64,000 nucleotides of DNA from positions 63,513,439-63,577,438 of the forward strand of contig JAKCOZ010000003.1 of assembly GCA_022605955.1 (NCBI GenBank), in the 5' to 3' direction. The first letter of the stretch is position 1, and the number at the start of each line of letters is the position of its first letter. Positions 47,181 to 60,358 of this stretch are shown here, one piece after another. The notes under the pieces are model-generated. The model saw only the letters and a program-made list of their open reading frames with translations, was not told the DNA's origin and made no database searches. Both the position numbers and the translations under genes were made by a program. The stretch is from Rallus limicola. Taxonomy: Eukaryota > Chordata > Aves > Gruiformes > Rallidae.

Positions 47181-50100
47181 TATTAGGAACCAGGTAGTGG
47201 ATAAGGTCAGATTTCCTTGCACATCATCCTGCACACATCCAAGGGATATAATGGACAGAAATTTCTAAGGATGTGTGATGAGACTGAGGAGGAAAGAGCC
47301 TGAACAGCAGCCTTAAGTCTGTCTTTTTGACTTTTGCCTGCTGCATGCATACGCTTTTTGGTACATTGACCTGGTATACGCTACCTTTGCTCATGCTTTG
47401 TGTGCTCTGTGGGTAATGCACAGAAAAAAAACATGGCTGGGTCGTTCAATTTCAGCTTCAAAGACTTGCCTTGGGATTTATGCTCCTAAAACTCTTTATG
47501 TGATTTTGAAAACCCAATGTCCTAAGCCCCCATGGCCAGAGCTGATAGTAGATCAAGGGACACAGTACAGCAGCAGGGCAGCTAATTTCCTATTAACACA
47601 AGACCCTTGACAAGTAGCAGTGCAACATTATTGGGCAAGGAGAGCGGGATGAGGGATTTTTCCCTTCAGCTCTGCCATTCACCTTTGGTGTGGCCTTACT
47701 TAACCTCATCTCTACTTTCTTTCTGCCCATTTTGATTTTATCCCTGCTGCTCATGAGATCTATCCAGTCCTTTCCACAAGGACAGTCCCACCCTGAATGT
47801 TTATGCAGTGCTTTACCCTAACCCAAGGTTAGGACCTCAGAAACCCCTGTTGTATAAAAATACAATGTATTACCACAGAGTAAATACCATATATTCATCA
47901 CAGTGGGGGAAAATGGGGTTGTTATAAGCTCCCATCAGATAGTATCTCTGATCAGATGACAATGTTCTGGAATTTCTGCAGGTAGAGGTTTTCTGCCAAT
48001 GAAATCAGAGTCGACCATCTTTCACTGAAAAGCATTAGTATGGGTGCCTCCATAATCATTATTGAAAAGTGTGTGTGGGTTTCAGTTGTTTCAAAGTAAT
48101 TCTCCTAGAGGAAGAGGCTTTTATCACTGAACTCTTTAATAAGGGCTCTTTCCCCCAGCCCCAGGAGGGACCGTGCAAGCTTTAAAGAAAGTACAGGAAG
48201 TTCTTTCGCTACAGAAGCCACTAGAAGTATATTTTATAAAGCAATATTAAAGAAATACTGAGAGCAGAATAATTTAATCAGATTCATGAAATCAAATACC
48301 CCCAAGGCAGCGATGAAGATGCAACTCAACAAGTGCTGGCATTTCATTCTATAGGAAGAGCAAAATTCATCAGTTCCTTTTTTTTTTTCTTTTCTTTTTT
48401 CTTTTCTCCTTATAGAAGTAAAACTTGACGCTAAATAAAAGTAAAGTCAAATAACCCTAGGACATGAGGATTAGTGCAAAGGCACCTTGGGCCTCCACTC
48501 TGTCACACTCTGTCCTGTCTTTTCTTGTTTGGAAGCGGGAAACTATTCACTACTAAGGAGTTGGAGGGAAAGTTGTCAAGTGTTTCTCTAAACGGTAGTT
48601 TCGTTTCTGATCACATGATGTGTCAGAAATCTCTTGCAAGGAAAGAGCCTGTCATTTTTGTTCCTCTATGCTGTACTCACATTCAGGTGATGGCTGCTGG
48701 CCTTCTCAGGGTTGATGCAGGAACAGTGCTTCTGTAATTTTATAAATGTAGGCTATGAAAATGAGGTGTGAACTGACTTTGATGGCAACTTTTACTGCTA
48801 ACTAGAAGGCCCTGGGAAAAGCTTTTGGAGGAAAAAAAGGCATGATTCCTCAGGATCTACTAAGGCTTTCCTGAAATACCGAGAAACAACTTTGAATGTA
48901 CCTATCCTTGAAACACCTTTGAAGAAGTCAGCTTATTCTCATTTGCTAGGTACATAGCTGAAGCCAAGAGATAAATCCATCTCACTTAAACTTAACCATC
49001 TAAAATTGAACATCAGGTTCATTCCAGGCATCACCATTTGCTGTGTCATCAACAGGGAGTCAGGTGTCCCATGCAGTGAATCATCCTGTGCTGCAAGACG
49101 TGGCATCCATTGCGTTACAAAGGTGCCTGTCTCTCCCTATTGACTGTAGAGAGAGCTAAGAATAGAAGCTTAGACTGAATACCTTCCTTTTTACAGAGCT
49201 AAAATTAGCTGAGAAGATTCCCATCTCCTCCAAAGTAACACAAGAGTAAATTATGCCCTCGGTCCAGCAGATGGTAGGTGCTGTGCAGGGGATCTCTGGT
49301 CCTCTTGAGATAGCCATAAAAGCATCTCTGCAGTGAGGGGATGGGATTGGAACATCAGATCTTTGCACCCAAGGTCCAGCTGAATGCAATCCACAACCAC
49401 AAAGCTAATCTGAAAAGTTGAACAAGTCTGGAGGAGCAAAACACTTAGGCAGCACATGATGCTGACAAGTGGCAACAGTATTCTTGAGACAGATTTTTGA
49501 AAAGTACAGAGAGGAGTCTTCAGTTTATGACATATATTTAACAGCTGAAATATAGCAGCAGTACTGTCCTGTCCTACCTCATGGCTTCTTTTCCAACAAG
49601 GCCATCATAAATTCTACCTTGAGCAAAGCAGAACTGATTGGACTCAATTTATTCTTTAAAACACACACACACACAAACACGTTCACTAGGGAGGGATATA
49701 GAAGTTCCAGGAAAAAGCCATAACTCAATTGCCATTATAGAACAGAAAGATAATTAAGTAAATGTTGGCAGGGGATAGCATTGAATAACTTCAGAAGAAT
49801 TAGCTCTTCTTTGCTTTGCCCTTTGCAGAAAGTGTACCGCATTCTCCGGAGGCCCCACCCTAAATTGCTTTGGATAGCTTTGTTTTCCCTGAAGGAAATC
49901 AGAGAGAACAGGTCTGGAAGGGAACTCCAAAGGTCATTTTCCCCCACTGCAAAGCAGGAACAATTCAAACTAAGCTGGTAAAGGTGTACGTTTTTCTGTG
50001 GGCAGAAGATTAGCCTGTATGTTGTGTATGTATGTAGTAAACTCTTTCCATGTTAGCTACCTGCAGCTCCTTGGGAGGATCTAGGTAACATCTGAATCAC

Positions 50101-51829
50101 TTTGATCTACAGTTTGGAGCAAAATGAAGCTTTTTCGAAGGAAATGAGTAGTAAGTGAGACATAAGTAGACACCTTGAAATGTAAACAGGCTTCTGATCA
50201 TGCCTGAGTATCCAGAGTACGAGTGAGCCATGAGCTGCAGTTACTAATTATTTCCAAGGACAGATAAATAGCAGCTCTGCTTTTTATTTGTCCCATGTGG
50301 TGATCCACTGGTTTGTAGACTTTGGCACATTTTATGTCTCAAATTTATCACAAGTTTATAGCCAGCCAATAAGTTAACAGAAGAAGAAAAAAAACCCATC
50401 ACTGTAAATCTTGTAAGATTGTACTGTTTTTAACTAGAGTATGAGGGAGAAAGAGCACATGTGAAAAGAAAAGAAGGAAAACAGACTAGCAAAATCTAAA
50501 ATTGGCAAGTTTTAATTCATTCTCATTGAGGCAGATGATAGGTTTCAAGTAAGATGACTTCTTTTTAATATCAGTGGGGTTTGGACAATATATTTTTTGG
50601 AGTTTCTGAGTTCATTGAAAGAACTGTATATAAAATGCTATGTATTTGTATGTACATATATATATGTGTGCAGTGACCTTTAAAATATAATTATTTTAAA
50701 TCAAAATCTTAAAAATAATTGATCTCACTCTATATCATGGAAGGCTATTCAAGTTTTTCATAATGAATCATTGTCTAAACCATATTCTGCAATATTTTCA
50801 TAATCATATCAGTATATTTCATAGACTATACCTTCAAGAATCGCCACATAATGTGTGAAATGGAACAAAAATAGCAGATATCCTTAGATTGACTTTGGTA
50901 CAGCAGTGCTAATTTCTCAACCTTCAGAAAGATCAATGTTATCTTAAAGTTTCAAACACATCACAGAAATATCTCCGAGGGTGAAACAGAGATGTACACG
51001 TGGGCTGTTTTCATTTAATAGGAAAGTTAGCACAAAGACATTTGGGGCTATCACCAAGCCTGAAATGTATGGTAGGCTCAAGGATGAGAGGAAATGTTTC
51101 ATGAATGCACAATCGCAGGTAGTTCCACCCTTACATGTCATCTTTACTGCTACATTTTGTATCTTAGGGTCTGTTATGACAACACCTGTTCAGAGAGTTT
51201 CATTAAAAAAATTATACTTCCAACAGTGATGTCCTGTGTGTGTATGGGAAAGAGAAAATGATCAATAAGAAATACATCCCCCTGAACTGGAAAAAAAGCA
51301 GTGATGTGATGCTTATCCAGGACATTGGATAAAGAGTAAATGTATGCATAGTATAGACAATAAAAAGTACATGTATTTATCATACGATTAATTCAGTCTC
51401 AGTCAATCCTATCTTTAACAGTATTGTATTTAGCTCCACCTAATCATTCCAGCTCCTACCACAATTAAGTAAAGATAAGCACATACCTCCAAAAAGAGAT
51501 TTCTTTTGTTCTTAGGCATAGTTGAGCAAAGGGAACACAAACTTTAGAAAGGTTCTAAATGACCAGATTAGCCTCAACCCCTGAAACATCTAAAAGTTGT
51601 GTGTGTGAGGTTTCTCATTTCAGCCTGAAGTAGCTAAGATAAGTGGTTGAAAAAGCAGCTGAAAAAAATGTAGATTTTTTTTGTTCAAATCAAGTATTGG
51701 AAAACATAGATGACCTGATTAGAATTTGTATTTTAGTGCTACCAGGAAGCTTAAGCTACCTAAAGACTTCATAGTGTAAGCAGAGATGATGGATAGGAAA
51801 GGATGAAAAGTTACAAGAACTCTAGCCAA
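47181..51829. other. Intergenic DNA with small simple repeats
   Basis: No gene seen. Simple repeats include a T/C-rich run at 48379-48409, a (CA)n at about 49660-49680 and an AT/GT run at about 50654-50670. All frames are below 90 codons. Confidence 0.55.
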
Positions 51830-51952
51830 AATTAAGTGACTTACTGAAGGTCACAACAGCTATCTTTTCTAAGGGAAAGATAGGAATTGGAACTGAATTT
51901 CTTTAAAGTCAGCTCAGGGACCTAACTGTAAAACTCTTCCTCCTTCTTAAAA
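51830..51952 (+). repeat. MIR-like ancient SINE/LINE tail, diverged
   Basis: ATTAAGTGACTTACTGAAGG, then TCACAACAGCTA, a diverged 'AGGAATTGGAACTGAATTTC' and CAGCTCAGGGACCTAACTGT follow the usual order of the MIR/L3 amniote tail (AAGTGACTTGCC, AAGGTCACACAGC, GAACC, and a terminal CTAACCACTA-like part). It fits an old, eroded copy on the plus strand. Confidence 0.62.
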
Positions 51953-54084
51953 CCATGCCAAACTACTTTAGGTAGAATGACACTTCCTCACATATGAACC
52001 AGAGTGGAATGAAACACTCACAAGTGTGATCAAAGGCATAAAAAATAAAATCAGATTGTGACTGAGACCCACAGTGAACCCACATGCTTGAAAGTGAAAC
52101 TGGGACAAGAAAAGCTTCTCAAATGAGGAGGCCATCAGCTCTCACTCAGCAACACGTGTTCCTTCAGATAAGCAGTTTCTCCACCTTAGTACTACAATGG
52201 TATAGATAGAGACAGTATAGCAATGGGTAGCTGGAGAGTAAATGGACTCTTGGCCACAGCCTCGTGTTTCCCTAAGGACTGGAATTGTTTCCATTATACA
52301 AGGCATCTAGGGTAGTTGTCAGGTTCCCTCTGCAGTTATCCAAAAAAACCCATAATGGCACCTCTTGAGAATGAGTCAAATTGTTGAGGGACTGAAGTGC
52401 AACCTGGAGTGCCCTTTCTATATACTGACTGTAAGGAAACCTAATATTGACCCTGTTTAGAAATAGTGTCTCAAGTTTGATAGGAAGAAGGTACCCACAA
52501 AGTGCAGATGAATGGATGAACAAATCCTGTTATGTGGATGTGGATAATTTGAGAGTTGTCCTGTGGATGTGCAGGGTTTTACATTGGGCTTAGACTGTGA
52601 CCAGAGCTTTGCCACTGATTTCAACAGAGCCTGCATTTTGCGCAAAGTGCAGAGACCCAGAGGAGGAGTTCAATTTACAGATAGGACTGCCACAGGCTGT
52701 CTGAGACTGGGACATCCAAAGGATGAATAGGACATCTACAGGTGGTCTAGGTTTCCAATAATCCTCTAGGAGATGATTACTAGCAGCAGATCTCTGTATC
52801 TGAGGCTCATCTGTCATAATTTCTTAGTAAAGAAGAAATGAGGGAAAAGATCTGCCAAAAATATATATGATGGATCAGCCAAATTGTTTCTAAATGGTAC
52901 CTTAGTCAGAGATCTCCACGGGGGACCAGCAGACAGCTGCACTACACTATAGAGTAAATGCTACTGCTTTGGAAAAGAATCAGTGGCAAGTGATTTGCAT
53001 TAATTTTTTTTTCTTTTTGTTGTTGTTGTTTTTGTTGCTATTTTTGGCTAACACAGAACTGCATCAACATGTGAAGTTCAGAGAGAAAGTGCACAGTTTC
53101 TGATTTCCAGTATATTTTTTGCCTCAAGTTTAGAGATTTTACACCCAATGAGGGGGAGGAAGAGGGGAGAAGCAGGGTGGAGGTGGTGATAGGGAATCCA
53201 AAAAAACCCAAGCAACCAGAGAGACCATACAGAGCCAGAAACAGCTTTTGTTTTCCAACATTTTCTTTCAAGCTCATGAATAAACAGATATCTATGAATT
53301 CAGAACACCTGCGGTGAGATAGCCTTGGAAAGGAGAACAGAAGAGGGAGAACCAGACCTATGCTGAAAGCCACTGAACTCATGAATATGAACAGAGGGCA
53401 TGGAAGTAAACGAAGCCCAGGGATTCATGGATCTCGTCCTGTTCTAGAGATGCTTTCAGCGGACGGCTGGTATGCAGCAGGCTTTGGCCATTTTCCTTCT
53501 ATTTAGGCTACTGTTGGGACCGCTGCTCTCTTGGATATGTTTGTCCTGGAGGTTTGTTCTCACTGATAGAATCTGATGAAATTCATGTCTAAACACCTGC
53601 AGGCATACTTAGGGATAGCTCTACCCATATGCCTGGTGACTTGCCCAGACCTAGAACATTGCTAGGGGTAGCAAAATGGCTTTGCCCCTCAGCTTGCCTG
53701 GTCACATCTAGGGAGTGTTTGGTATGTTGGGGAGATGTTACACTCACCCTGCAGCAACCACTCTCTATCTGCTGACTGCAAAGTAAAGAGAAAGATTAGA
53801 CTTTTGAAGGCTCTGTGTCTAGTTCCTGGGACAGAAGCAGCTTGGTCAAACCTGGCATCTCATCCTAGGAGTGGAAAACAATTGGATGCTTCCAAGTGTT
53901 GTCTCTACAGATGTTTCCATATACCCAGACACCCACGGATTTATGTGTACATACAACCACATAAACATCCACAATGATTGCTATAGCCATAAATATACAG
54001 GTAGGTGTGTGTGTACAACAGCATGCATCCTATACAAAGACACATACGTTTATGGATTAGAAAGGCAAGCAAACACATTAAAAG
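51953..54084. other. Intergenic DNA, no gene recognised
   Basis: No gene seen. A T-rich then (GTT)n stretch lies at about 53005-53045. The 114-codon minus frame (53038-53382) crosses it and is not recognised. Confidence 0.55.
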
Positions 54085-54130
54085 ATTAAAAAATCTAAGG
54101 CCAGAAAAGATCTTCTTGAGATGTCCTTTT
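54085..54130 (-). mobile_element. Possible diverged CR1-type 3' fragment
   Basis: The words AATCTAAGGCCAGAAAAGATC and TCTTGAGATGTCC resemble an amniote CR1-type 3' end (minus orientation) whose consensus begins 'AAGGCCAGAAGGGACC'. The match is short and may be chance. Confidence 0.35.
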
Positions 54131-56329
54131 CTCTACACTGCCTGTCTAGCAAGTCTAGCTATCATGCCTAAATTTTGAGTGTGATGAGAATCCTTTCCAG
54201 GTGTGACATCACTGTTTGAAATAAAGATGTTTCATGAATTAGGACCACCACTAGCAAGTCACACTTTCCTTTTGATACCTTTTACCTGAGTATGTGCCAC
54301 TTACTAGAGTTAGATAGGACCCTAGTCTGTGAATCTTTGTCTCCACAGGATAGTACATACATTCTTAGATAAAGAGACCTACCAGAATTTACTTTGCACT
54401 GATGTGCACAGCATGAAAATGAAACTATATCTCATTTGAGATCCCTCACCCCACAGACAGTATGTAAGTGAGGAATTCACATCTGAGAAACCACAGCCAT
54501 ATTTTAAATACCTGCAATTGCAATTCCTGCAACTCCCACATTCTGCTCAGCAAACTCATGAATAGTTTGACATCTTGGCTAAAGCAGCAGCACCAAAGTC
54601 TGACACAGAGTAATTTCCTGCTTTTTAAAATGTTCCTAGGATCATCCATAGGCTTTGACACCTTACAGAGGGAGCTCTCTTGGAAGGATTTGGTTACATT
54701 TTAGGGTTTTGGTCTGGTTTGGTTTGGTTTCTTTGGGTTTTTTTTCAAAGAAAGTTCCAAAATCTTACTTCTCTCCAGTAGAGATTTTCTTTGTTACTTC
54801 TTTGTCCTAGCCACATGGGAAACACTTTACAAGTCCCTAAAACCAACTAAAACTCTAATAAATAACTCTTTTCCTTGGTCTGCCTGAAACACACTGCTTG
54901 CATGCATGAAAAGGACACATGCACCCTGATTACCAGCTCTGATGTTCAAGAAGACTTTGTCTTTCTAGGACTACTAGTCCTGAATAGGAGTAGTTTGGTT
55001 TCAGCTTCACCTGAGGCAGAATCAGAAAAATACAGCATTCGGTGTGGTAGAGGAATCAAATTCACTCTCAGCCAAGTGAAGACTCTGTCCCTATACTCAC
55101 ATCTGAATACTCTCTTGACAACCCAACCACATCTCCAATGTATGTACCTCAAAGGCTGGCAGGAGCTCCCACGCACTCAGAGCAGATTTGGTAAATGAGA
55201 GCCAGTGCTTAGACTGCAGGTGAGCTAATTCAGTGCCATTATCTGCAGTCAGGCCTTTATCTCCTCATTAGGAAAGAGATAAATTATGCAAAGTGTACTC
55301 TCAGTACAAGCAGCAAGAGCCGACAAAGCCATAGAAAAGAGGGAGATGGAAGAAATAATAGTCTGCAAAGCAGGGCAGAGCAAATGTAATATAGTGTTGG
55401 GAGTGATGGGAGGGAACCCTCATCCTGGGTCAGCACCTGGTCAGCAACGTGGATAGGAGCAAAGGGTTTTACCTTTCCTATGCCCCATTTCACTCTACCT
55501 AGCTGTAGAAACACTCCAGCTGAAGAAATGACTCTTCTGTCTGCTTCCCCATGTTCCAAAGGCTTCTTGCTAGAGTTACTTATAATGTACCTAAGGCTTT
55601 TGTAAGAAGCTCAGTTATGTAAAACTCCAGAGCGCAAGAAGAAAAACCTTTATGTCTTATATCCCAAGAAAATGCTTCTCTTCCCTGATGCTGCTTTGCA
55701 ATGCCTGTTGTGTTTTGATTTTTTTTTCCTCATGGCTGTCCCTTGAACCATGGTATCAGTGTGAGTTCTTTTCTGGGGTTGTACTTATTTTATTTCCAGA
55801 ACAAAAATACAGTAGGTAAGAAAGTGACTGTGAAATGTCCTGCAGCCACCTGAACAAGATAAAATATTCAAGGTGCAGGCAGGAAAAAGAAATGGTTGAC
55901 ATTAGCTTAGCTACGAGACCCTTTCAATCCTATCCCCTGCAGGACTGTCAACATGGTGACCAACCATTCTGGCACTCTTCTGTGGGAGGGAAATCCTGCC
56001 AAGAGCTGGTCTGGACTCACATTAATTTTCTCCTGGCCAACAACGACTGACCAGATTGCAAAGACTGTGAACTCATGACGTTGATTTGTTTCCCCTCCAA
56101 CAGCTCCCTGGAACGTTTGGTTTCAGAGCCTCCTCCTCTTTGCCTAGAAGCCATCATACAGACCTGACAAAGCACCCCTGTGAAAAACCTACCCCATCAG
56201 GGTGCAGGAGGAGCATTGGATGTTAAGATGTCCAGACTCCATCTTTCATCCCCCCAACACAGGTAGAACTGGGCTGGAAGGACGGCACATCAAAGACAGA
56301 CTACATTTAGCTGGATACTTTCCCTCAAT
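54131..56329. other. Intergenic DNA, no gene recognised
   Basis: No gene seen. A T/G-rich stretch with GGTTT repeats lies at about 54700-54745. The 107-codon frame (54875-55198) overlaps a minus frame and has no known domain. Confidence 0.55.
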
Positions 56330-56500
56330 CACTGCATTAGCTTGTCCTGATCCTATAGTTAAAAACAGCTATTTATTCTATCACTACATGCTGGCAAAGA
56401 TATATTGCACCAAGTCAGCACCTACAATTATTATAGCACAGAAAACCTTTGCTGTAGCACGTTTAGTGCCGCTATTTATCAGACACAAGGCTATTACATC
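56330..56500. promoter_or_regulatory. Candidate conserved noncoding block
   Basis: Low-complexity-free AT-rich DNA has CAGCTATTTATTCTATCAC and CAATTATTATAGCAC wording and two retained CpGs (GCACGTTTAGTGCCGC). It lies inside a 135-codon frame (56202-56609) that has no recognisable domain. The regulatory reading is weak. Confidence 0.18.
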
Positions 56501-57829
56501 CTGGCTCCCAACTAGGCTATACAATTCTGGCACCCAGGAAGACAGCAGGTGCTCTGAATTAAACCAGAACCCAAAGACTTTCTCTTCACCTTCCTCTGGC
56601 TTTCCTTAATAGTCTGGCAAGGATTGGGGGGCTATTAGGAAAGAAAAGGGTTGCAAGAAAACACTCTGCTTATCTCATAATAGAATGGGGAAAAGGTTGC
56701 TGTGTTTTGAGGGAGGTGATGGGGTGTCTAGAAATTAGAGAAATTGGAATCCATGTAGGTTATAGTTATACAATTCTTAAAGATGCCAAAGCCACAGTTA
56801 ATTAAATGTGGAGATTTATTTGTGAAATACTTAACAAATGCTACCTGATGCCCAAGAATATTACATGTCATGGTCTACCTGCCTATCCAGCCATCAGAAA
56901 GAGTACTGATATCACTTGCTCCATTCATATGCAAGCCCAGGGCTCTGGACATCTGTTTGGTATCTTTGCTGTATCACCAAAACTTTATTCTATTATATCC
57001 AGCTAAACTATCTTGCCAATGATCTACACTTCACATTAAGTTGTTTTCATGTCTTCCAATAGAATGGTATTAAGAAAGGTATTTCTTAAAGAATCCTCTC
57101 CAACTTTCAAGCTTCAGAGTTTGTAATAAACTGAAAAATTGGTTCACAAAGTGTACAGATTTACTGTAATGATTAAAGAAGAAAGGTAGAAGGAAATGCC
57201 AGAGAATAGCTGATTAATCAGCAAAATGGGGACTGTTTGGATACCTTCCTGAAAGCCTGCTCTTCCAGGGTCTTCTCTTTCCTTGTCACTAATTTTCAAA
57301 AGAAATTCAATCCTGAATCTAACAGGCTTCCCTGATGATTTCTTTCTGAGAAATGCTTTTTTTTTTTTTTTTTTTGCAAACATGATTTTTCAGTAAAAAA
57401 ACATTGTTGAAATTACTTTGATCAGCCCTTGCCAACATCTTCCCAGCCCAAAGTTGCCAGTGGCTACATCGAGGAATCTGGATGTGGTCTCTGTGGAGCA
57501 GTAGAATCTACCATCTCTGGTGGCTGCACATGTTCGAAATGCCAAAAGGCACTTGATGTCTGTCAAGTTCAAATGTTTGTAATGGCAGAAGCAAATCTGG
57601 AGAATTTCTAAATTCTATAAGAGGGCCCAAAGTCAGAGAAGAATATCTAGGAATAGCTGAGAGCAGATCAATACCCAGCCACGTATGCAGGACTAAGTAA
57701 TAATTTTCACTGTGGGCTGGATACAGAACATTTTGGGTCCCTGCTGTCAAGGATATTTTCCTTAAGAAGTTTGAGACAGACAGATTTATCTTTATTCTCA
57801 CCAGCTTCCCGCCAAAAACATCTTTTCGA
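56501..57829. other. Intergenic DNA with a T19 run
   Basis: No gene seen. A run of 19 T lies at 57357-57375. The frames are below 100 codons and unrecognised. Confidence 0.55.
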
Positions 57830-58200
57830 AGTTGCTCCTAAAGGCTTTAATCTCCCAGGCGTCCTGTTGTCAGGAAGTGCGCTGTCATCATATTAAAGAG
57901 CTACTACTGACCACAACTGCCTGATTGCTTTGCCTTTGCAACATGATAGAGATGACTCAGGGGGTTTTGTGTGATTTATTTATTTAGGTTTCATGGTCTG
58001 AGACAGCAGCGTCATTTTGGTAGAAGTAAAATCAAATTGCGTAATAGAAGAAAGAAGACAAAATGTAATGAAAATATTCTCAGTGATAATAGTAATATTA
58101 ATGACTGGTGCTTAAGAAAGATTTTGCATCTGGCCATCATTGCTGATGTACAAGATGCTCAGAGCGAGTGGATCTATTGACCTGATATTCCTGCTTACTG
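57830..58200. promoter_or_regulatory. Candidate conserved noncoding block
   Basis: The stretch holds CATATTAAAGAG, TTTATTTATTTAGG, AATTGCGTAATAG and AATATTAATGACTGG words together with scattered retained CpGs (CAGGCG, GTGCGC, CAGCGTC, TTGCGT, AGCGAG). No repeat or coding signal was recognised. It adjoins the POU-site block, so the two may form one element. Confidence 0.22.
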
Positions 58201-58329
58201 TGCAAGTGTTACTAATGTTGGGATGACTATATTTAAGAGACAGCAGCCTTTAAGAGGCATCTGCTGATGGAGCTGCAGACACCACCAAAGATTCATGCTA
58301 CTAACTAGGGGAGGGACCCAGACAGTGGA

Positions 58330-58500
58330 AATAATTTGCTTAAAAGCATGTTGATTTGGACATCACTAATCTCAGCATTGATCTCTGCCGGCATTAACTT
58401 TGCTGTTAATGCAAATAACTGAACATAAGGATGCCATTAATTGTATTGATATAATGGAAGGCATTGCCCTTGACTTCAAGGCCCCCCTCCTTGATTTAGT
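58330..58500 (+). promoter_or_regulatory. Octamer (POU) site beside a SOX-like word
   Basis: A perfect octamer, ATGCAAAT, lies at 58409-58416 in the context CTTTGCTGTTAATGCAAATAA. The CTTTGCTGTT part is a loose SOX-type word directly 5' of the octamer, close to the SOX-POU arrangement of known neural and pluripotency enhancers. CATTAATTGTATTGATATAATGG follows within 20 bp. Function is inference. Confidence 0.3.
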
Positions 58501-60294
58501 GCTTGCCAACGACTCAACATTTTTTGTCTTCTCTCCCCCTTTCTGCTTGTCCAAAATGATGTTTCATTCCTTTTTATGTCCCTGTTATGCTCGGAACATC
58601 CTGTCTCCACGTTCTTCTCCTTCAAACGCTCCTTTCATCCTGAAGGACCTGCATTCACCTTCCCTCCCTTCCCCAAGTGCCGTCTCACGACTATTACAGA
58701 AAGCAAACAAGACTATATATCCAGAATACAACAGCAGCAGCACACCCAAAGAATTCAAGTCGTACTTCCAGCATGGCAAATTCCCTCTGTGATTCCCTGT
58801 ACCAACAGGGTTGTGAGTTGCAGGAGTGAAGGTTTAATGAAGAAAAAGCCAGAAATGGGACTTATCTATATGGCTTTACTGAGGGTCTCACTTCAAAACA
58901 GAACTTCTTCCTACTGCCCAGTTTCCAAAATGACTCTAATATAATGTGATGGATCTAGCAGAGTTCAAAATGAGTTTGGGACCTGAAATTTATTTAAAGA
59001 ATGGATTTTGGGATTCTATGTACATCACATTTACAAAGGGAGGTCAGGAAAAAAAATCTGTTGCCTTTTATTATTACATAGTAGAGAAAAAAAATATTCT
59101 GATGGCAGAATGAATTTTAGCTATGGATGTAAAGACACCACAAAATACTACACTGGACAATCTAAGTCTAAAATTACAGTACAGTATATTTTAACTGTGA
59201 GTCAACTTTCTGAGTCTTAAGTTCTTCAGATCAATTTTGTTTTCTATAAGGTGTGTTTGATATATGAAGAAAAAAAAAAGAATTATGTATTAGGGAGAAA
59301 TGGCTGTGTAAATTTAGGCCAGGGATGTACCAAATACATAGGACTACCACTTTCTGTTACCCAAAGATTTTGCAGTGTCAAAACGGAAGCCAAAGGAAGA
59401 GAAATGCCATTACATATCTATCATCAGCAAACAGAGTTTTCATTGAATAATAAAACAAGCATCAATTAACTTCACATTTTTCTTACCCATTATTAATTGT
59501 TTGATTTCCCAAGGGCATTATCATGGTAGAAACTGGTATTGAGTGGATCTGAAGAAGTCAGGGTATGGGGAAGATGTCATATATGTAAGTGACTTCCTGG
59601 ATCAGGAGGCCTTCAGGCTGTCTTTTTTCAACCAATCAGCACAGCATAGTTTAAAACAGGGTTGCTGACTGTTTGAAATGCTGTCAACTTTCAGATAATC
59701 AGAGGCATAGCCTCTGGAAACTAACACATTGTGGGACTGTAAAAGGAAGTCCCTGCAGAGGAGAGTAGGAATAGTGTACATAGCAGCATTAAATTGGCAT
59801 CTATTTGTCAAAAACATCCTTTGCCACCTCCTCTCTCCAGCAAAAAATTCCACTGCAAAACCACCCCTCAACACCTCCTCCCTCCCATCCTCCATTTCCT
59901 CAATTAACATCTGAATTATAATCAATGACTTTGCAGTCCAGGAATCTTTGAAGAGATGGGAAAACAAATGTTGTTTTTCAAGCTGAACATGAAAATGCAG
60001 CAATGATAGTGGAATTATATTGGAAATACATGGCCAATAGGAACTTTGGAGGGGCTTGATCCATTCCAAATCCAAATCCCTTTTGGTCCCTTAATCCATA
60101 AAGCTTACTAAAGAAGTATGCTATTGCTACATGGTTGCATTTAGGATTTGCAGCTGGATTTTCATGTACAGTTGTATATTATCGTACATCTGTAAGTGCA
60201 TCTTCAATAATTGCTTTGCACTTGGCAAAAAGCTTTTCTCTTTGCAAAGTATTGGTACATATGTTAATTTTCAATAGCAGTTCTGTAAGTGGGA
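58501..60294. other. Intergenic DNA, no gene recognised
   Basis: No gene seen. Frames of 122 to 157 codons occur at 58400-58944 (plus) and 59602-60075 (minus), but none shows a known domain or splice support. Confidence 0.55.
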
Positions 60295-60358
60295 GATATT
60301 TATTAGTTCTGTTTTACAGATTGGAAAACTAAGGGAAAGGGAGTTAATTGAGCCCAGT
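60295..60358 (+). repeat. MIR-like ancient repeat fragment
   Basis: GATATTTATTAGTTCTGTTT, then TTACAGATTGGAAAACTAAGG, AGGGAGTTAATTGAGCCCA follow the 'ATTATCC-ATTTTACAGATGGGGAAACTGAGG' portion of the MIR/L3 amniote tail. Confidence 0.6.

Noticed and set aside
47398..47610. Integrase-like words in a 70-codon frame (LIVDQGTQYSS)
   Set aside because: The resemblance is limited to a few residues, with no retroviral context, terminal repeats or neighbouring domains.
56202..56609. 135-codon frame as a gene
   Set aside because: No recognisable domain; the central part looks more like AT-rich noncoding DNA.
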